A stretch of 64,000 nt of DNA from an uncultured Dorea sp. GTDB taxonomy: Bacteria > Bacillota > Clostridia > Lachnospirales > Lachnospiraceae. The notes beneath the pieces are model-generated. The model did not search any database and was not told the DNA's origin. It saw only the letters and a program-made list of their open reading frames with translations. The DNA is taken from NCBI GenBank assembly GCA_910578455.1, contig CAJTQA010000005.1, positions 1 to 64,000 on the forward strand, written 5' to 3'. Both the position numbers and the translations under genes were made by a program. Below, piece after piece: positions 41,828 through 50,911 of the stretch (within the stretch, counting starts at the first letter, position 1; each line of letters opens with the position of its first letter).

Positions 41828-42502
41828 ATGAAACAGATTTTTTTGGTGGAAGACGACAGCACGATTGCGAGGAATCTTTCCCTGTTGCTCCGCGCGGAAG
41901 GTTATGAAGTTATGTGCGTTTCTACCCGCAGCGCGGCGGCAGAACGCCTTTCAGAGCACAGGTTCGATTTGGCGTTGGTGGACATCTCGCTGCCGGATGG
42001 AAACGGCTTTGCAGTTTGCACAGAGATTAAGGAGCGGCAGGATATTCCGGTAATCTTTCTCACGGCGTCGGATGACGAGGCCAGCGTGGTCACAGGGCTT
42101 AATATGGGGGCGGACGATTATGTAACCAAGCCGTTCCGCCCCCGGGAGCTGGTGGCGCGCATCAAGGCTGCGCTCAGGAAGGGCGGGAAGGCATCTTCTT
42201 CTTTTAATATTGGAGGGCTTTTGGTAGATACGGCGAGCGGGATCGTGAAGAAAAATGGCAGCGAAATATTCCTATCCGCGCTGGAGTATCGCCTTTTGCT
42301 TGTATTTGTCAGCAATCCCAAGAGCATCATCACGAGAGACAGGCTCTTAAATGAGCTTTGGGATGCGGCAGGGGAGTTTGTCACGGACAATGCGCTGACC
42401 GTGTACATCAAGCGATTGAGGGAGAAGATTGAGGACGATCCGGCTGCCCCGAGGATTATCCGGACCGTCCGGGGAACTGGATATTGGCTGGGGGAGGGGT
42501 AG
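41828..42502 (+). CDS. OmpR-family response regulator
   Basis: A 224-residue response regulator. The receiver domain has acidic residues in VEDDS, the phosphorylation aspartate in ALVDISLPDGNG, a threonine in FLTASDDE, and the lysine in YVTKPFRPRELVARI. The C-terminal winged helix (SALEYRLLLVFVSNPKSIITRDRLLNELW, then VYIKRLREKI and IRTVRGTGYW) binds DNA. AAAGGAGG precedes the chosen ATG. The histidine kinase gene follows after 4 bases. Likely controls the ABC transporter genes at 43578-46858, as in BceRS-type systems. Confidence 0.94.
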   Translation: MKQIFLVEDDSTIARNLSLLLRAEGYEVMCVSTRSAAAERLSEHRFDLALVDISLPDGNGFAVCTEIKERQDIPVIFLTASDDEASVVTGLNMGADDYVTKPFRPRELVARIKAALRKGGKASSSFNIGGLLVDTASGIVKKNGSEIFLSALEYRLLLVFVSNPKSIITRDRLLNELWDAAGEFVTDNALTVYIKRLREKIEDDPAAPRIIRTVRGTGYWLGEG

Positions 42503-42506
42503 GGAG

Positions 42507-43496
42507 ATGTTTCGGAATCGGGAAATAAGGCGGTTTGCGGTTCTGTTCTTTGTAATAGGAGGAGGAACAGGAATCGCGTCATATCAGATTCATCCGGCGG
42601 CAGGAATCCTCTCCGTTTTTTCCTCCTGCTTGCTCGGACTTCTTTTTTTCATGCTTACAAGGGAGAGATACGGGAAAATTGCGGAGATCTCGGAGGAGAT
42701 CGACCAGGTGCTCCATGAAAGGGACCGGGTGCTTATCGCGGACTGCGAGGAGGGAGAGCTGTCGATCTTAAGGAGCGAGGTTGGGAAGATGACGATTCGC
42801 ATCCGGGAGCAGAACAATGCCCTGAAAAAAGAGAAAGAGCGTCTGGCAGAGTCATTGGCAGACATTGCCCATCAGCTAAGGACGCCCCTGACCTCGGCGA
42901 ACCTGATTCTGTCGCTGCTTGAAAAACGCCCGAAAGAGAAGGAGCACAAAGAACTTCTTCGGGAGACCGAGGAGCTCTTTTCCCGGATGGATATGCTGCT
43001 TACATCCCTTCTTAAGCTGTCCAGGCTGGATGCAGGCATCATTAGTTTTAAGAAGGAGCGGGTGGAGGTAAAAGGTCTTGTGGAGGCGGCTCTTCGCCCT
43101 TTGCTTATTGCCATGGAGATTCGCGAGGTGGAGGCGGAAATTTCGGTGCCGGAGGGGATTTTCATTGAGGGAGATTTTGACTGGCTGGCGGAAGGGCTTT
43201 TAAATGTGTTTAAAAATTGCATGGAAAATGTGAAGGATACCGGGAAAATTTGGATTACCTGCCAGGATACGGCGCTCTATACGGAAATCACGGTACGCGA
43301 CAGCGGGAAGGGGTTTAGGGAGGAAGAGCTATCCAGGGTATTTGACCGCTACTACCGGGGGAAGGATATGAGGACGGCAGGATTTGGCATCGGGCTGTCG
43401 CTCTGCAGGACCATCGTCACCGGACAGGGGGGAACTGTCGCAGCGAAAAATCATCCGAAAGGGGGAGCCCTGTTCGTCCTGCGTTTTCCAAAGTGA
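42507..43496 (+). CDS. Sensor histidine kinase
   Basis: A 329-residue kinase with two N-terminal hydrophobic segments (FAVLFFVIGGGTGIA, AAGILSVFSSCLLGLLFFML) separated by only a few residues. It therefore has almost no extracellular sensor. The HisKA box is ADIAHQLRTPLTSANLILS with the phosphoaccepting histidine, followed by LLTSLLKLSRLDAG. The ATPase domain shows the N-box NVFKNCMENV, VRDSGKGF and GFGIGLSLC. The intramembrane-sensing layout fits kinases that detect flux through a partner ABC transporter. It is paired with the response regulator 4 bases upstream. Confidence 0.93.
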   Translation: MFRNREIRRFAVLFFVIGGGTGIASYQIHPAAGILSVFSSCLLGLLFFMLTRERYGKIAEISEEIDQVLHERDRVLIADCEEGELSILRSEVGKMTIRIREQNNALKKEKERLAESLADIAHQLRTPLTSANLILSLLEKRPKEKEHKELLRETEELFSRMDMLLTSLLKLSRLDAGIISFKKERVEVKGLVEAALRPLLIAMEIREVEAEISVPEGIFIEGDFDWLAEGLLNVFKNCMENVKDTGKIWITCQDTALYTEITVRDSGKGFREEELSRVFDRYYRGKDMRTAGFGIGLSLCRTIVTGQGGTVAAKNHPKGGALFVLRFPK

Positions 43497-43504
43497 CAGA
43501 ACTC

Positions 43505-43546
43505 TCACCTTAAAGTCACGGAAATGTAAGTGAAAAGGACTATGAT
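43505..43546 (+). promoter_or_regulatory. Likely regulator-dependent promoter of the ABC transporter
   Basis: TCACCTTA (43505-43512) and TAAGTGA (43527-43533) form an imperfect inverted repeat around AAAGTCACGGAAATG. A TATGAT -10 at 43541-43546 lacks a good -35 at 17 bases. This layout, just after the kinase gene, fits activation by the neighbouring response regulator. Confidence 0.5.
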
Positions 43547-43577
43547 AAGATTAACTCTAAGGAAAGGAAGGATTATT

Positions 43578-44264
43578 ATGGAATTTTTAGAGATTAAGGA
43601 TCTGTGCAAGGTCTATGGCCAGGGGGATAACCGGGTGACCGCCCTTGACCATATTTCACTTGACATTAAAAAGGGAGAGTTTACGGCTATCATCGGTGCC
43701 TCCGGCTCCGGGAAATCTACGCTTCTCCATGCCATTGGCTGTGTGGATGTGCCCACCAGTGGGAAGATATTTTTAAATGGGCAGGATGTGTATGCCCAGG
43801 ACAGTGACCGTCTGGCAATATTCAGGCGGCGGCAGGTAGGGCTTATCTACCAGTTCCACAACCTGATCCCTACGCTGAATGTGGAAGAAAATATTACGCT
43901 GCCGATCCTGATGGACCGGCGGAAGGTAAATGAAAAGCGGTTATATGAGCTTTTGTGTCTTTTAGGGCTTGAGGAGAGGAAAAATCATCTGCCGAACCAG
44001 CTATCCGGCGGGCAGCAGCAGCGCGTCGCCATCGGCAGGGCGCTGATGAATGCGCCTCAGGTGATGCTTGCCGACGAGCCGACCGGGAGCCTTGACAGCA
44101 AGAATGGACACGAGATTATCAAGCTGCTTAAACAGAGCAACCGGATGTATGGGCAGACGCTTCTCATTGTAACCCACGATGAAAATATTGCCCTGCAGGC
44201 GGATCGCATTATCGGCATCTCAGACGGAAAGGTGGTGCGGGATGAAAGGGTGGTGCGGTCATGA
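43578..44264 (+). CDS. ABC transporter ATP-binding protein (MacB/BceA type)
   Basis: A 228-residue ATPase subunit. It has Walker A GASGSGKST, the Q-loop GLIYQFHNLIPTLNVEENI, the signature LSGGQQQRVAIGRAL, Walker B VMLADEPTGSLD and the H-loop IVTHDEN. The sequence is that of ATPases partnering FtsX/MacB-like permeases (lipoprotein release, antimicrobial peptide resistance). The frame opens upstream, but AAGGAAAGGAAGG before 43578 sets the start. It overlaps the permease start by four bases. Confidence 0.95.
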   Translation: MEFLEIKDLCKVYGQGDNRVTALDHISLDIKKGEFTAIIGASGSGKSTLLHAIGCVDVPTSGKIFLNGQDVYAQDSDRLAIFRRRQVGLIYQFHNLIPTLNVEENITLPILMDRRKVNEKRLYELLCLLGLEERKNHLPNQLSGGQQQRVAIGRALMNAPQVMLADEPTGSLDSKNGHEIIKLLKQSNRMYGQTLLIVTHDENIALQADRIIGISDGKVVRDERVVRS

Positions 44265-46858
44265 ATATATTTCACAAGACGGCTCTTCAGGGGCTAAAGA
44301 AAAATAAGTCAAGGACGCTTGTGACTGTTGTGGGCGTTGCGCTCTCAGCAGCCCTGATGACCGCAGGAGCGACTTTCGGGGTATCTCTTTTAGACTATAT
44401 GGTGCGTGGGGCGGAAAGAAAGGCCGGCGGCTGGCATGTGGCGTTTGAAGAAGTGGATGCCGGATTTGCCAGGGAGCGGTCGGAAGATAAGGAGGCGGAA
44501 TCGGCAGTCGTGACGGAAAATCTCGGGTATGCAAAGCTTGAGGGAAGTAAAAATGAAAAAAGCCCTTACGTATTTGTCACGGGATACGATGAGGCGGCTT
44601 TTGACGCACTTCCAATAGAGCTTGTATCTGGGCGGCTGCCAGAGAATGACAGCGAGATTATAGTGTCCGGCAGCGTCCTGTCTACCGGCGGCGTGCACAT
44701 AAAAGAGGGAGATGTTCTGGAGCTTTCCCTGGGCGAACGCGTAAGGGACGGAAAAGAGCTCAGGCAGTCGGAACCCTATGAAACGGGCAGGGAAGAGCTT
44801 AGGGTCAGAGAGAAGAGAACCTTTGCCGTGGTGGGGATATGTGCGAGGATTTCCTATACGGATTCCGACGACCCCGGGTTTACGCTGGTCACCAAAGTGA
44901 AAGCCGGGGAGGAGCCTTCAAGATGCAGCGTGTTCGTCAGGCTTAAAAATCCCCGGGGGGCAAAAGCCTACGCATCCGGCAAAGGAGAGGAGGCCTGCAC
45001 GGCGATGAATGATGATGTGCTGCGGTTTATGGGGGCATCCGGCAGCGAGATTTTCAATCTTCTCCTTTACACCGTGGGCGGAATCGCGGCGGGGATTATT
45101 ATGCTCGGGTCGGTATTTTTGATACGCAATGCTTTCAGCATTTCTTTAAATGAGCGAACCCGGCAGTTCGGCATCCTGATGTCAGTGGGGGCGACCAAAA
45201 AGCAGCTGAGGAATTCTGTGCTGTTCGAGGGGGTTTGCATCGGCGCGGCGGGCATCCCGGCGGGAGTGATTCTGGGGCTTGCAGGCATCAAAGCGGTGAT
45301 CCTGCTTGTGTCGGAGAACTTTCAGGGAGTGCTCTACAGCGGTGTTCCCCTGAAACTTGTGCTTTCGGTTCCGGCTATTTTAGCGGCAGTGTTTATCAGC
45401 TTTGCAACAATCCAGATTTCTGCGTATCTTCCGGCGAGGAAAGCGGTAAAAACGCCGGTGATGGAATGTATCCGTCAGACAAATGAGGTGAAGCTGGAGG
45501 GAAAGAAGGTAAAGACGGGGTGGATTTCTGGTCATCTGTTCGGGCTGCCGGGAATGCTTGCTGTTAAAAATTTTAAACGGAACAGGCAGCGTTACAGAAG
45601 CATTATCCTTTCACTTTCGTTAAGCGTGATTCTTTTTGTCGTTACCAATAGTTTTGTGGCGGAACTGCGGCAGGCATCGGAAGCAGCAGTTGTATTTTCC
45701 ACTTATGACATCGCATTTTCTGCGGTGGATATGCCGGATGAAAAGCTCTTTAAGCTGCGGGATGAATTCCGGGAGGCGGCGGATGTGACCGAAAGCTTTT
45801 ATCAGATGAACCTTAACGGAACGATAGCGGCGGAGGCCGACTGCCTGACAGAAGAATTAAAGGAGGCCATGAAACTCCCGGATGGGAGAAAGGAGATAAA
45901 ACTCCCGGCAGGGCTGCAGATTGTAGATGACGGCGAGTACCAGAGACTATTAAAGGAGGCAGGGCTTGAAGGAAATACAGCGTCTGAGGGAACCGGGAGA
46001 ACTGGGGATAATGCAGGCGTTCTCGCCATCGCGGTAGTGGATTGCGGGGATACAGGCCGTATGAAGGAGCCGGAGGATTTTGTGGATATGTTTAAGAACC
46101 TTTCGGAGGAGCTTACTTTAACGCTGCCCGGAGAGAAGGAAGACCGCCATATTCCCTTAAAGATTAATTTTGTGAAGATAGTCATGCCGGATATCCTGCC
46201 TGCGATTGGAAGTGAGGATATAGCGGAGCGGCCGCCATATCTCTTCACGCTTACGGCGCCCTATTCTATGAAGGATAGGCTGCTTGCGCCGGATACCCGT
46301 ATTGCCGCAAAAGGACTGTCTGTCAGCTCGGACAACCCGGTGCGGACAGAGAGTGAGATGAGAAATATCCTCTCTGTCTCGGATGCGGAGGAAAGTTATC
46401 TCCTGCTGAACATGAACAGGATGACGGAACAGAACAACAACATGATTTTCATTGCGAATGTATTTTGCTATTCGTTTCTTGCCATGCTCACGCTGATCGC
46501 CGTTGCCAATATATTTAACACGATATCTACCAATATTAGGCTCAGGCGCAGAGAGCTTGCCATGCTGCGCTCAGTGGGCATGTCGGAGCGGGCGTTTCAG
46601 GATATGATGAATTTTGAGAGCATCCTTTATGGAGTGCAGGCGCTTATGTGGGGAATCCCTTTGTCGCTGCTTATCTCCTACGCGATATACCGGCTGATGC
46701 AGTTCGGGGCGGAGAACATTGACTTTTCCATTCCGTGGGCTGCCATGGGGGTTAGCATGCTGGGCGTGTTCCTGATTGTGCTTTTGACGATGTTCTATTC
46801 TGTCAGCAGGATTAAGAAGGAAAATATCATTGACGCGCTGCGGGATGATATGGCATGA
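44261..46858 (+). CDS. FtsX-family ABC transporter permease
   Basis: An 865-residue permease with two FtsX-type units. An N-terminal helix (LVTVVGVALSAALMTAGATFG) is followed by a long extracellular domain. A first transmembrane trio lies at about 262-400 (LLLYTVGGIAAGIIMLGSVFLI, then LILGLAGIKAVILLV-like and IL-AAVFISFATIQISAYLPARKAV). A second anchor lies at about 445-465, a further extracellular region follows, and a last trio lies at about 730-850 (FIANVFCYSFLAMLTLIAVANIFNTI, then MLGVFLIVLLTMFYSV). RTRQFGILMSVGATKKQ and RRRELAMLRSVGMSERAF are the repeated cytoplasmic FtsX motifs. With the ATPase and two-component system it probably forms an envelope-stress or peptide-resistance unit. Confidence 0.93.
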   Translation: MNIFHKTALQGLKKNKSRTLVTVVGVALSAALMTAGATFGVSLLDYMVRGAERKAGGWHVAFEEVDAGFARERSEDKEAESAVVTENLGYAKLEGSKNEKSPYVFVTGYDEAAFDALPIELVSGRLPENDSEIIVSGSVLSTGGVHIKEGDVLELSLGERVRDGKELRQSEPYETGREELRVREKRTFAVVGICARISYTDSDDPGFTLVTKVKAGEEPSRCSVFVRLKNPRGAKAYASGKGEEACTAMNDDVLRFMGASGSEIFNLLLYTVGGIAAGIIMLGSVFLIRNAFSISLNERTRQFGILMSVGATKKQLRNSVLFEGVCIGAAGIPAGVILGLAGIKAVILLVSENFQGVLYSGVPLKLVLSVPAILAAVFISFATIQISAYLPARKAVKTPVMECIRQTNEVKLEGKKVKTGWISGHLFGLPGMLAVKNFKRNRQRYRSIILSLSLSVILFVVTNSFVAELRQASEAAVVFSTYDIAFSAVDMPDEKLFKLRDEFREAADVTESFYQMNLNGTIAAEADCLTEELKEAMKLPDGRKEIKLPAGLQIVDDGEYQRLLKEAGLEGNTASEGTGRTGDNAGVLAIAVVDCGDTGRMKEPEDFVDMFKNLSEELTLTLPGEKEDRHIPLKINFVKIVMPDILPAIGSEDIAERPPYLFTLTAPYSMKDRLLAPDTRIAAKGLSVSSDNPVRTESEMRNILSVSDAEESYLLLNMNRMTEQNNNMIFIANVFCYSFLAMLTLIAVANIFNTISTNIRLRRRELAMLRSVGMSERAFQDMMNFESILYGVQALMWGIPLSLLISYAIYRLMQFGAENIDFSIPWAAMGVSMLGVFLIVLLTMFYSVSRIKKENIIDALRDDMA

Positions 46859-47003
46859 TGGATTGGGAAACGGCGGTTTTTGGAAATTTTCGGAAAAATC
46901 TTTCGTTTTTCTTTCGAATTATGGAACTAATCTCTTAAGAATTATCCAATATACTAAATGGCATGTAAGGAAAGAAAATACTTAACGCAGGAGGATAAAA
47001 GGG

Positions 47004-48053
47004 ATGAAATACTTAACGATTACTATACCAAGCTATAATTCGGAGCAGTATCTGGAGCGCTGTCTTGATTCTCTGATTCTGCCGCGAGGATGGATGGAGC
47101 ATATAGAGATTATCGTGGTAAATGACGGTTCCACGGACCGGACAGGGGAGATTGCCGATGATTATGTCAGGCGGTTCCCCGATACGGTGCGCGTGGTACA
47201 TAAAGAAAACGGAGGTCACGGCTCCGGGGTCAATGCAGGGCTTGCCCTTGCCACAGGGAGATATTTTAAGGTGCTGGATTCGGACGATTGGTTTGATGAG
47301 CACGCCTACAGGGAACTGGCAGAAAAGCTGGAGGACTGGTGCGTCAGGGAGAGCAAGGGAGAAGAGGGAGTGTGCCCTGACCTCCTTATCTGTAATTACA
47401 CCTACAACCATCTGGAAGAAGGCACAAAAAAGACTATGCGATACGGGAATGTGTTCCCGGAAAAAGAGCGGATTACCTGGGATGACATAGGCGCTTTCCG
47501 GCCGTCTCAGTACCTGATCATGCATGCGCTCATATACCGCACGGAGGTGCTCAGGAGTTCCGGCACGGTTCTGCCGGAGCACACCTTTTATGTGGACAAT
47601 ATCTTTGCTTACCAGCCGCTGCCGTACGTGGAGACAGTATACTATCTGAACCTTGACCTTTACCAGTATTACCTTGGAAGGGAGGACCAGTCGGTGAATG
47701 AGCAAGTAATGATCAGCCGTATTGAACAGCAGATAAAGGTGACAAAAATTGTGGCGGAGTGCGTGGATCTGAACGAAGTGCGGAAGGTACATCCAAAGCT
47801 TGCCGGTTACATGTGCCGCAATATTTCAATTATGATGGCAATTTCCTCCATCCATCTGCTGCTTAAGGGCGATGAGGATGCCGAGGCGCGCCATACCATG
47901 CTTTGGGAAGAGATAAAAGAGCAGAACCCAAGTCTTTACTGGAGGCTTCGGTTTACAAAACTGTGCGGCCTTACGAATCTTCCTGGGAAATTGGGGAAGA
48001 GGGCGACTATAGACGGATACAGGCTGGCGAAAAAGATATATAAATTCCAGTAA
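47004..48053 (+). CDS. Glycosyltransferase family 2
   Basis: A 349-residue GT-A fold transferase. The N-terminal segment SYNSEQYLERCLDSL, EIIVVNDGSTDRTGEIADDY, HKENGGHGSGVNAGLALATGRYFKVLDSDDWF gives the nucleotide-sugar site with the DxD motif (DSDD). No membrane helices are seen, so it is cytosolic or peripheral. Acceptor is not known; cell-surface polysaccharide or lipid glycosylation is likely. GGAGG lies before the ATG. Two genes for a papain-like protein and a flippase-like membrane protein follow in the same direction, which suggests a small surface-modification group. Confidence 0.92.
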   Translation: MKYLTITIPSYNSEQYLERCLDSLILPRGWMEHIEIIVVNDGSTDRTGEIADDYVRRFPDTVRVVHKENGGHGSGVNAGLALATGRYFKVLDSDDWFDEHAYRELAEKLEDWCVRESKGEEGVCPDLLICNYTYNHLEEGTKKTMRYGNVFPEKERITWDDIGAFRPSQYLIMHALIYRTEVLRSSGTVLPEHTFYVDNIFAYQPLPYVETVYYLNLDLYQYYLGREDQSVNEQVMISRIEQQIKVTKIVAECVDLNEVRKVHPKLAGYMCRNISIMMAISSIHLLLKGDEDAEARHTMLWEEIKEQNPSLYWRLRFTKLCGLTNLPGKLGKRATIDGYRLAKKIYKFQ

Positions 48054-48124
48054 AAATGCAGCGGCCCGGCGAGATATGCAGAATGGTGCAGCAGGAATTA
48101 TGAGGGCTGCGGGAGGATAAGGAT

Positions 48125-48715
48125 ATGACATGTATTTATATTGCGTTTGCAGATACGCCTGGATTTTTCGCCGGGCTGATCCGGAGATTTTTACGGCAGC
48201 GGTACGTCCATGTGGCGCTGGCGGCGGATGTGCGGCTTTCGGAGTGTTACAGTGTGGGGAGGCGAAACCCGGCGGTTCCAATCTTCGCCGGGTTTGAAAA
48301 GGAAGATAAATACAAGATCTTACATACATTTCCGAGGGCGTATTATCGGGTGTGCAGGCTTTCCTGCACCAGGGAGCAGAAGAGAAAGATCATGGAAAAA
48401 TTGCGGGAGGATTATATGCGGCGGTACAGCATCCACTATGCGGTGCCCGCACTGCCGTTCCTTGTGCTTGGCATCCCCCTTTATGTGAGGAACCAGTATA
48501 CCTGCTCGTCCTACCTGGCAAGGGTTCTCGGGGAAAATGGAATCTGCATTGCGGATAAGCATTTCTCCCTGGTGACGCCGAAGGACTTTTATGAGTATGA
48601 GGAGATGGAACCGGTGTTTGAAGGAGAGCTTTCCAAGCTGGTGGAAGAGGATGAGGCAGCGCACCGTGAAGATCTTTTGGAGCATTGGCTGGAAGGAGTC
48701 TCGGTGTATGAATGA
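48125..48715 (+). CDS. Putative permuted papain-like (YiiX/NlpC-type) peptidase
   Basis: A 196-residue protein. The order of probable catalytic residues is His first (RYVHVALAADV, about residue 28-31) and Cys later (QYTCSSYLARVLGENG, about residue 125), the order of permuted NlpC/P60-type (YiiX/YaeF) hydrolases. There is no signal peptide; a hydrophobic stretch lies at ALPFLVLGIPLYVRNQ. Members can act as amidases or acyltransferases on lipids or cell-wall peptides. GGGAGG precedes the ATG. The following membrane protein gene overlaps its end by 8 bases. Fold assignment is by motif order only. Confidence 0.6.
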   Translation: MTCIYIAFADTPGFFAGLIRRFLRQRYVHVALAADVRLSECYSVGRRNPAVPIFAGFEKEDKYKILHTFPRAYYRVCRLSCTREQKRKIMEKLREDYMRRYSIHYAVPALPFLVLGIPLYVRNQYTCSSYLARVLGENGICIADKHFSLVTPKDFYEYEEMEPVFEGELSKLVEEDEAAHREDLLEHWLEGVSVYE

Positions 48716-49757
48716 GAAGGGCGCTCGTAAGTTTTTGTTTCATATCGGACTTTTTACGGTAATTATGCTGCTGACTTTCTGGTTTGTCTTCCGCAGCCAG
48801 GATATTTCCCGGACGGCGGAGGCAGTGCGGAGGATGGATCCGGGCTACCTGGCGGGTGTTTTTTTCCTGGCGGTGTTTTTCGTGTCGGCGGAAGGGTGCA
48901 TGATCTGGTATCTTTTCAGGGGCATCGGGGAGAAATCACGGCTTTCCCGGTGTATCGGCTACTCCTTTATCGGCTTCTTCTTTTCCGGCATCACGCCCTC
49001 TGCCACAGGCGGGCAGCCTATGCAGCTCTACTATATGAAAAGAGACGGCAGATCTCTGGCGGCGTCATCGGTGGTGCTGATGAGCGTCGCTGTCGTCTAT
49101 AAGCTGGTGCTCGTATTGATCGGCATCGGCATTGTCCTGTTCTGGAATGTTCCCTTAAGAAGCTATCTGCAAAAGTATTACGGCCTATATTTTCTTGGGC
49201 TGTTTTTAAATACGGCGCTGGTGGCGCTCCTTTTGCTGGTGATGTTTTCCCCGGGTGCGATCCGGGGGATTTTTTACCGGGCGGAGGGGATCATGATGAG
49301 GCTCAGGATCTGGAGGGAATCCGGTGCGCGCCGGGATAAGATGGAACAGTTTTTGTCCGGCTATCAGGGAACGGTTCATTTCCTTAAAAGGAATAAACGG
49401 ATGATCGGAGTGATTCTTGCGGGAACATTTTTGCAGCGGTTTACGGTGTTCGTGCTGACTTATGTGGTGTACCGGGGCCTTGGGCTTTCAGGCACGGCGC
49501 TTTTGGATATCGTCTGTGTGCAGGCATCGGTCTATATCGCGGTGGATATGCTGCCGATTCCTGGGGCACAGGGAATTACGGAGGCCATGTACTCTTGCGT
49601 GTTCGGCAGCATCTTTGCCGGGAGCTATCTGGCGGCATCCATGTGCATTACGAGAGGGGTAAGCTTTTATGCCGTGATGGCCATCGGGGCGGCGGTGTTT
49701 GTGGCAGTGAATAGTATTTTGCCGGGAGGTTGTAATTTGGATGACGGAAAGCTATAA
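48708..49757 (+). CDS. Flippase-like membrane protein (LPG synthase TM/UPF0104 family)
   Basis: A 349-residue polytopic membrane protein of the lysylphosphatidylglycerol synthase transmembrane / YbhN family. Family segments are GYSFIGFFFSGITPSATGGQPMQLYYMKRDG, VVYKLVLVLIGIGIVLF, and VDMLPIPGAQGITEAMYSCVFG near the C-terminus. About eight hydrophobic helices are present. Such proteins either flip lipids or glycolipids or form the membrane part of MprF. There is no catalytic synthetase domain. The start overlaps the preceding gene, with AAGGAG 10 bases before the ATG. The promoter of the following Ter island lies within its last 30 bases. Confidence 0.9.
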   Translation: MNEKGARKFLFHIGLFTVIMLLTFWFVFRSQDISRTAEAVRRMDPGYLAGVFFLAVFFVSAEGCMIWYLFRGIGEKSRLSRCIGYSFIGFFFSGITPSATGGQPMQLYYMKRDGRSLAASSVVLMSVAVVYKLVLVLIGIGIVLFWNVPLRSYLQKYYGLYFLGLFLNTALVALLLLVMFSPGAIRGIFYRAEGIMMRLRIWRESGARRDKMEQFLSGYQGTVHFLKRNKRMIGVILAGTFLQRFTVFVLTYVVYRGLGLSGTALLDIVCVQASVYIAVDMLPIPGAQGITEAMYSCVFGSIFAGSYLAASMCITRGVSFYAVMAIGAAVFVAVNSILPGGCNLDDGKL

Positions 49758-49758
49758 T
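49730..49758 (+). promoter_or_regulatory. Promoter heading the Ter island
   Basis: TTGTAA (49730-49735), a 17-base spacer and perfect TATAAT (49753-49758), 54 bases before the PRTase-TRSP gene and overlapping the end of the upstream coding sequence. Confidence 0.65.
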
Positions 49759-49812
49759 GGTAAGAAGTTACAGGCTGCGGACATCTTATAAAAAGGTATT
49801 AAGGAGAAGATC

Positions 49813-50910
49813 ATGTATTCGGAGAAAGACTTGGTTGCCGTCGGAAAGAGGGAAAATAATAAAAAAAGAAACTATCTTGTGGTAAACCCGCTGCAGGGAA
49901 AACACATACCAGTCCGCCCAGGGCAGGCGTTTGAGCTGTTTGATGCGCTGGCAGATTTGATACGGGCGGAATACAAAGAAGAGAGGCTTCTGCTGATTGG
50001 ATTTGCGGAGACAGCGACTGCCATAGGAGCAGAGGCGGCGGTAAGGCTGGGAGCGCAGTATATTCAGACAACAAGGGAGCATATTCCCGGAGTTTCGTAT
50101 CTGTTCTTTTCCGAGAGCCACAGCCATGCCACGGAACAAAAGCTTGTGAAGGACGATATAGACCAGGCGATAGGCAGAGCTGACCGCGTGGTCTTTATCG
50201 AGGACGAAGTTACGACGGGCAATACGATTCTGAATATTGTCAGCGTGATGGAAGAGCTGTATGGAAATGATTTAAAATTTTCGGTCGCGTCCCTTTTAAA
50301 CGGCATGGAAAAGGAGCATCTGGAAATTTACGAGAAGAAAGGGATTGCTGCGCTCTATGTGCTTAAGACGGATCATGAAAAGTATGCGGCTCTTGCTGAG
50401 AGGAATATGGCAGGGGGTATTTACGAAGAGTGCGGGTCTGCGGGCTGTGTATGCGCGAGAGAAGTAAAGATCAATGGAAAGGCAGATGCCAGGAGGCTTG
50501 TGGACGGAGCGGGCTACAGGAGGGCATGTGAATCTTTGTGGCATGAAATAGATGCCGCTTTTAAATTTGAGGCGGGTGAGAGAGTCCTGGTGGTGGGAAC
50601 GGAGGAATTCATGTACCCGGCGCTTTTTGCGGCAAGGTGCATGGAGGAGAAAGGGGTTCTGGCATGGAGCCATTCTACGACCCGCAGCCCTGTCATGGTT
50701 TTTGCGGATGAATCATATCCTTTGAAGACAAGGTATGAGCTCAAGAGCCTGTATGATAAGGACAGGACGACTTACCTGTATAATATCGAAAGCTATGACA
50801 GGGTATTTATCATTACAGATGCCGCGGGCGGGGAAGAAGAAGGGAAAAATTCCCTGGTGGGAGCCATAGCCCGGAAAAATAACAATATAAATCTGATCAG
50901 GTGGTGTTAA
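49813..50910 (+). CDS. Ter-module phosphoribosyltransferase with TRSP domain
   Basis: A 365-residue protein of the Ter biosynthetic module. The N-terminal part is a phosphoribosyltransferase: the PRPP loop is VVFIEDEVTTGNTI (about 126-139), and GFAETATAIGAEAA (about 63-76) is a further conserved block. The C-terminal part is the TRSP domain, named for its motif, visible as WSHSTTRSPV (TRSP at about 290-293), followed by the RVFIITDAAGGEEEGKNSL block. A proposed role is attachment or removal of a base on a PRPP-derived sugar to make a nucleoside-like metabolite; the product is not established. It is the first gene of the island and lies one base before the next. Confidence 0.9.
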   Translation: MYSEKDLVAVGKRENNKKRNYLVVNPLQGKHIPVRPGQAFELFDALADLIRAEYKEERLLLIGFAETATAIGAEAAVRLGAQYIQTTREHIPGVSYLFFSESHSHATEQKLVKDDIDQAIGRADRVVFIEDEVTTGNTILNIVSVMEELYGNDLKFSVASLLNGMEKEHLEIYEKKGIAALYVLKTDHEKYAALAERNMAGGIYEECGSAGCVCAREVKINGKADARRLVDGAGYRRACESLWHEIDAAFKFEAGERVLVVGTEEFMYPALFAARCMEEKGVLAWSHSTTRSPVMVFADESYPLKTRYELKSLYDKDRTTYLYNIESYDRVFIITDAAGGEEEGKNSLVGAIARKNNNINLIRWC

Positions 50911-50911
50911 A

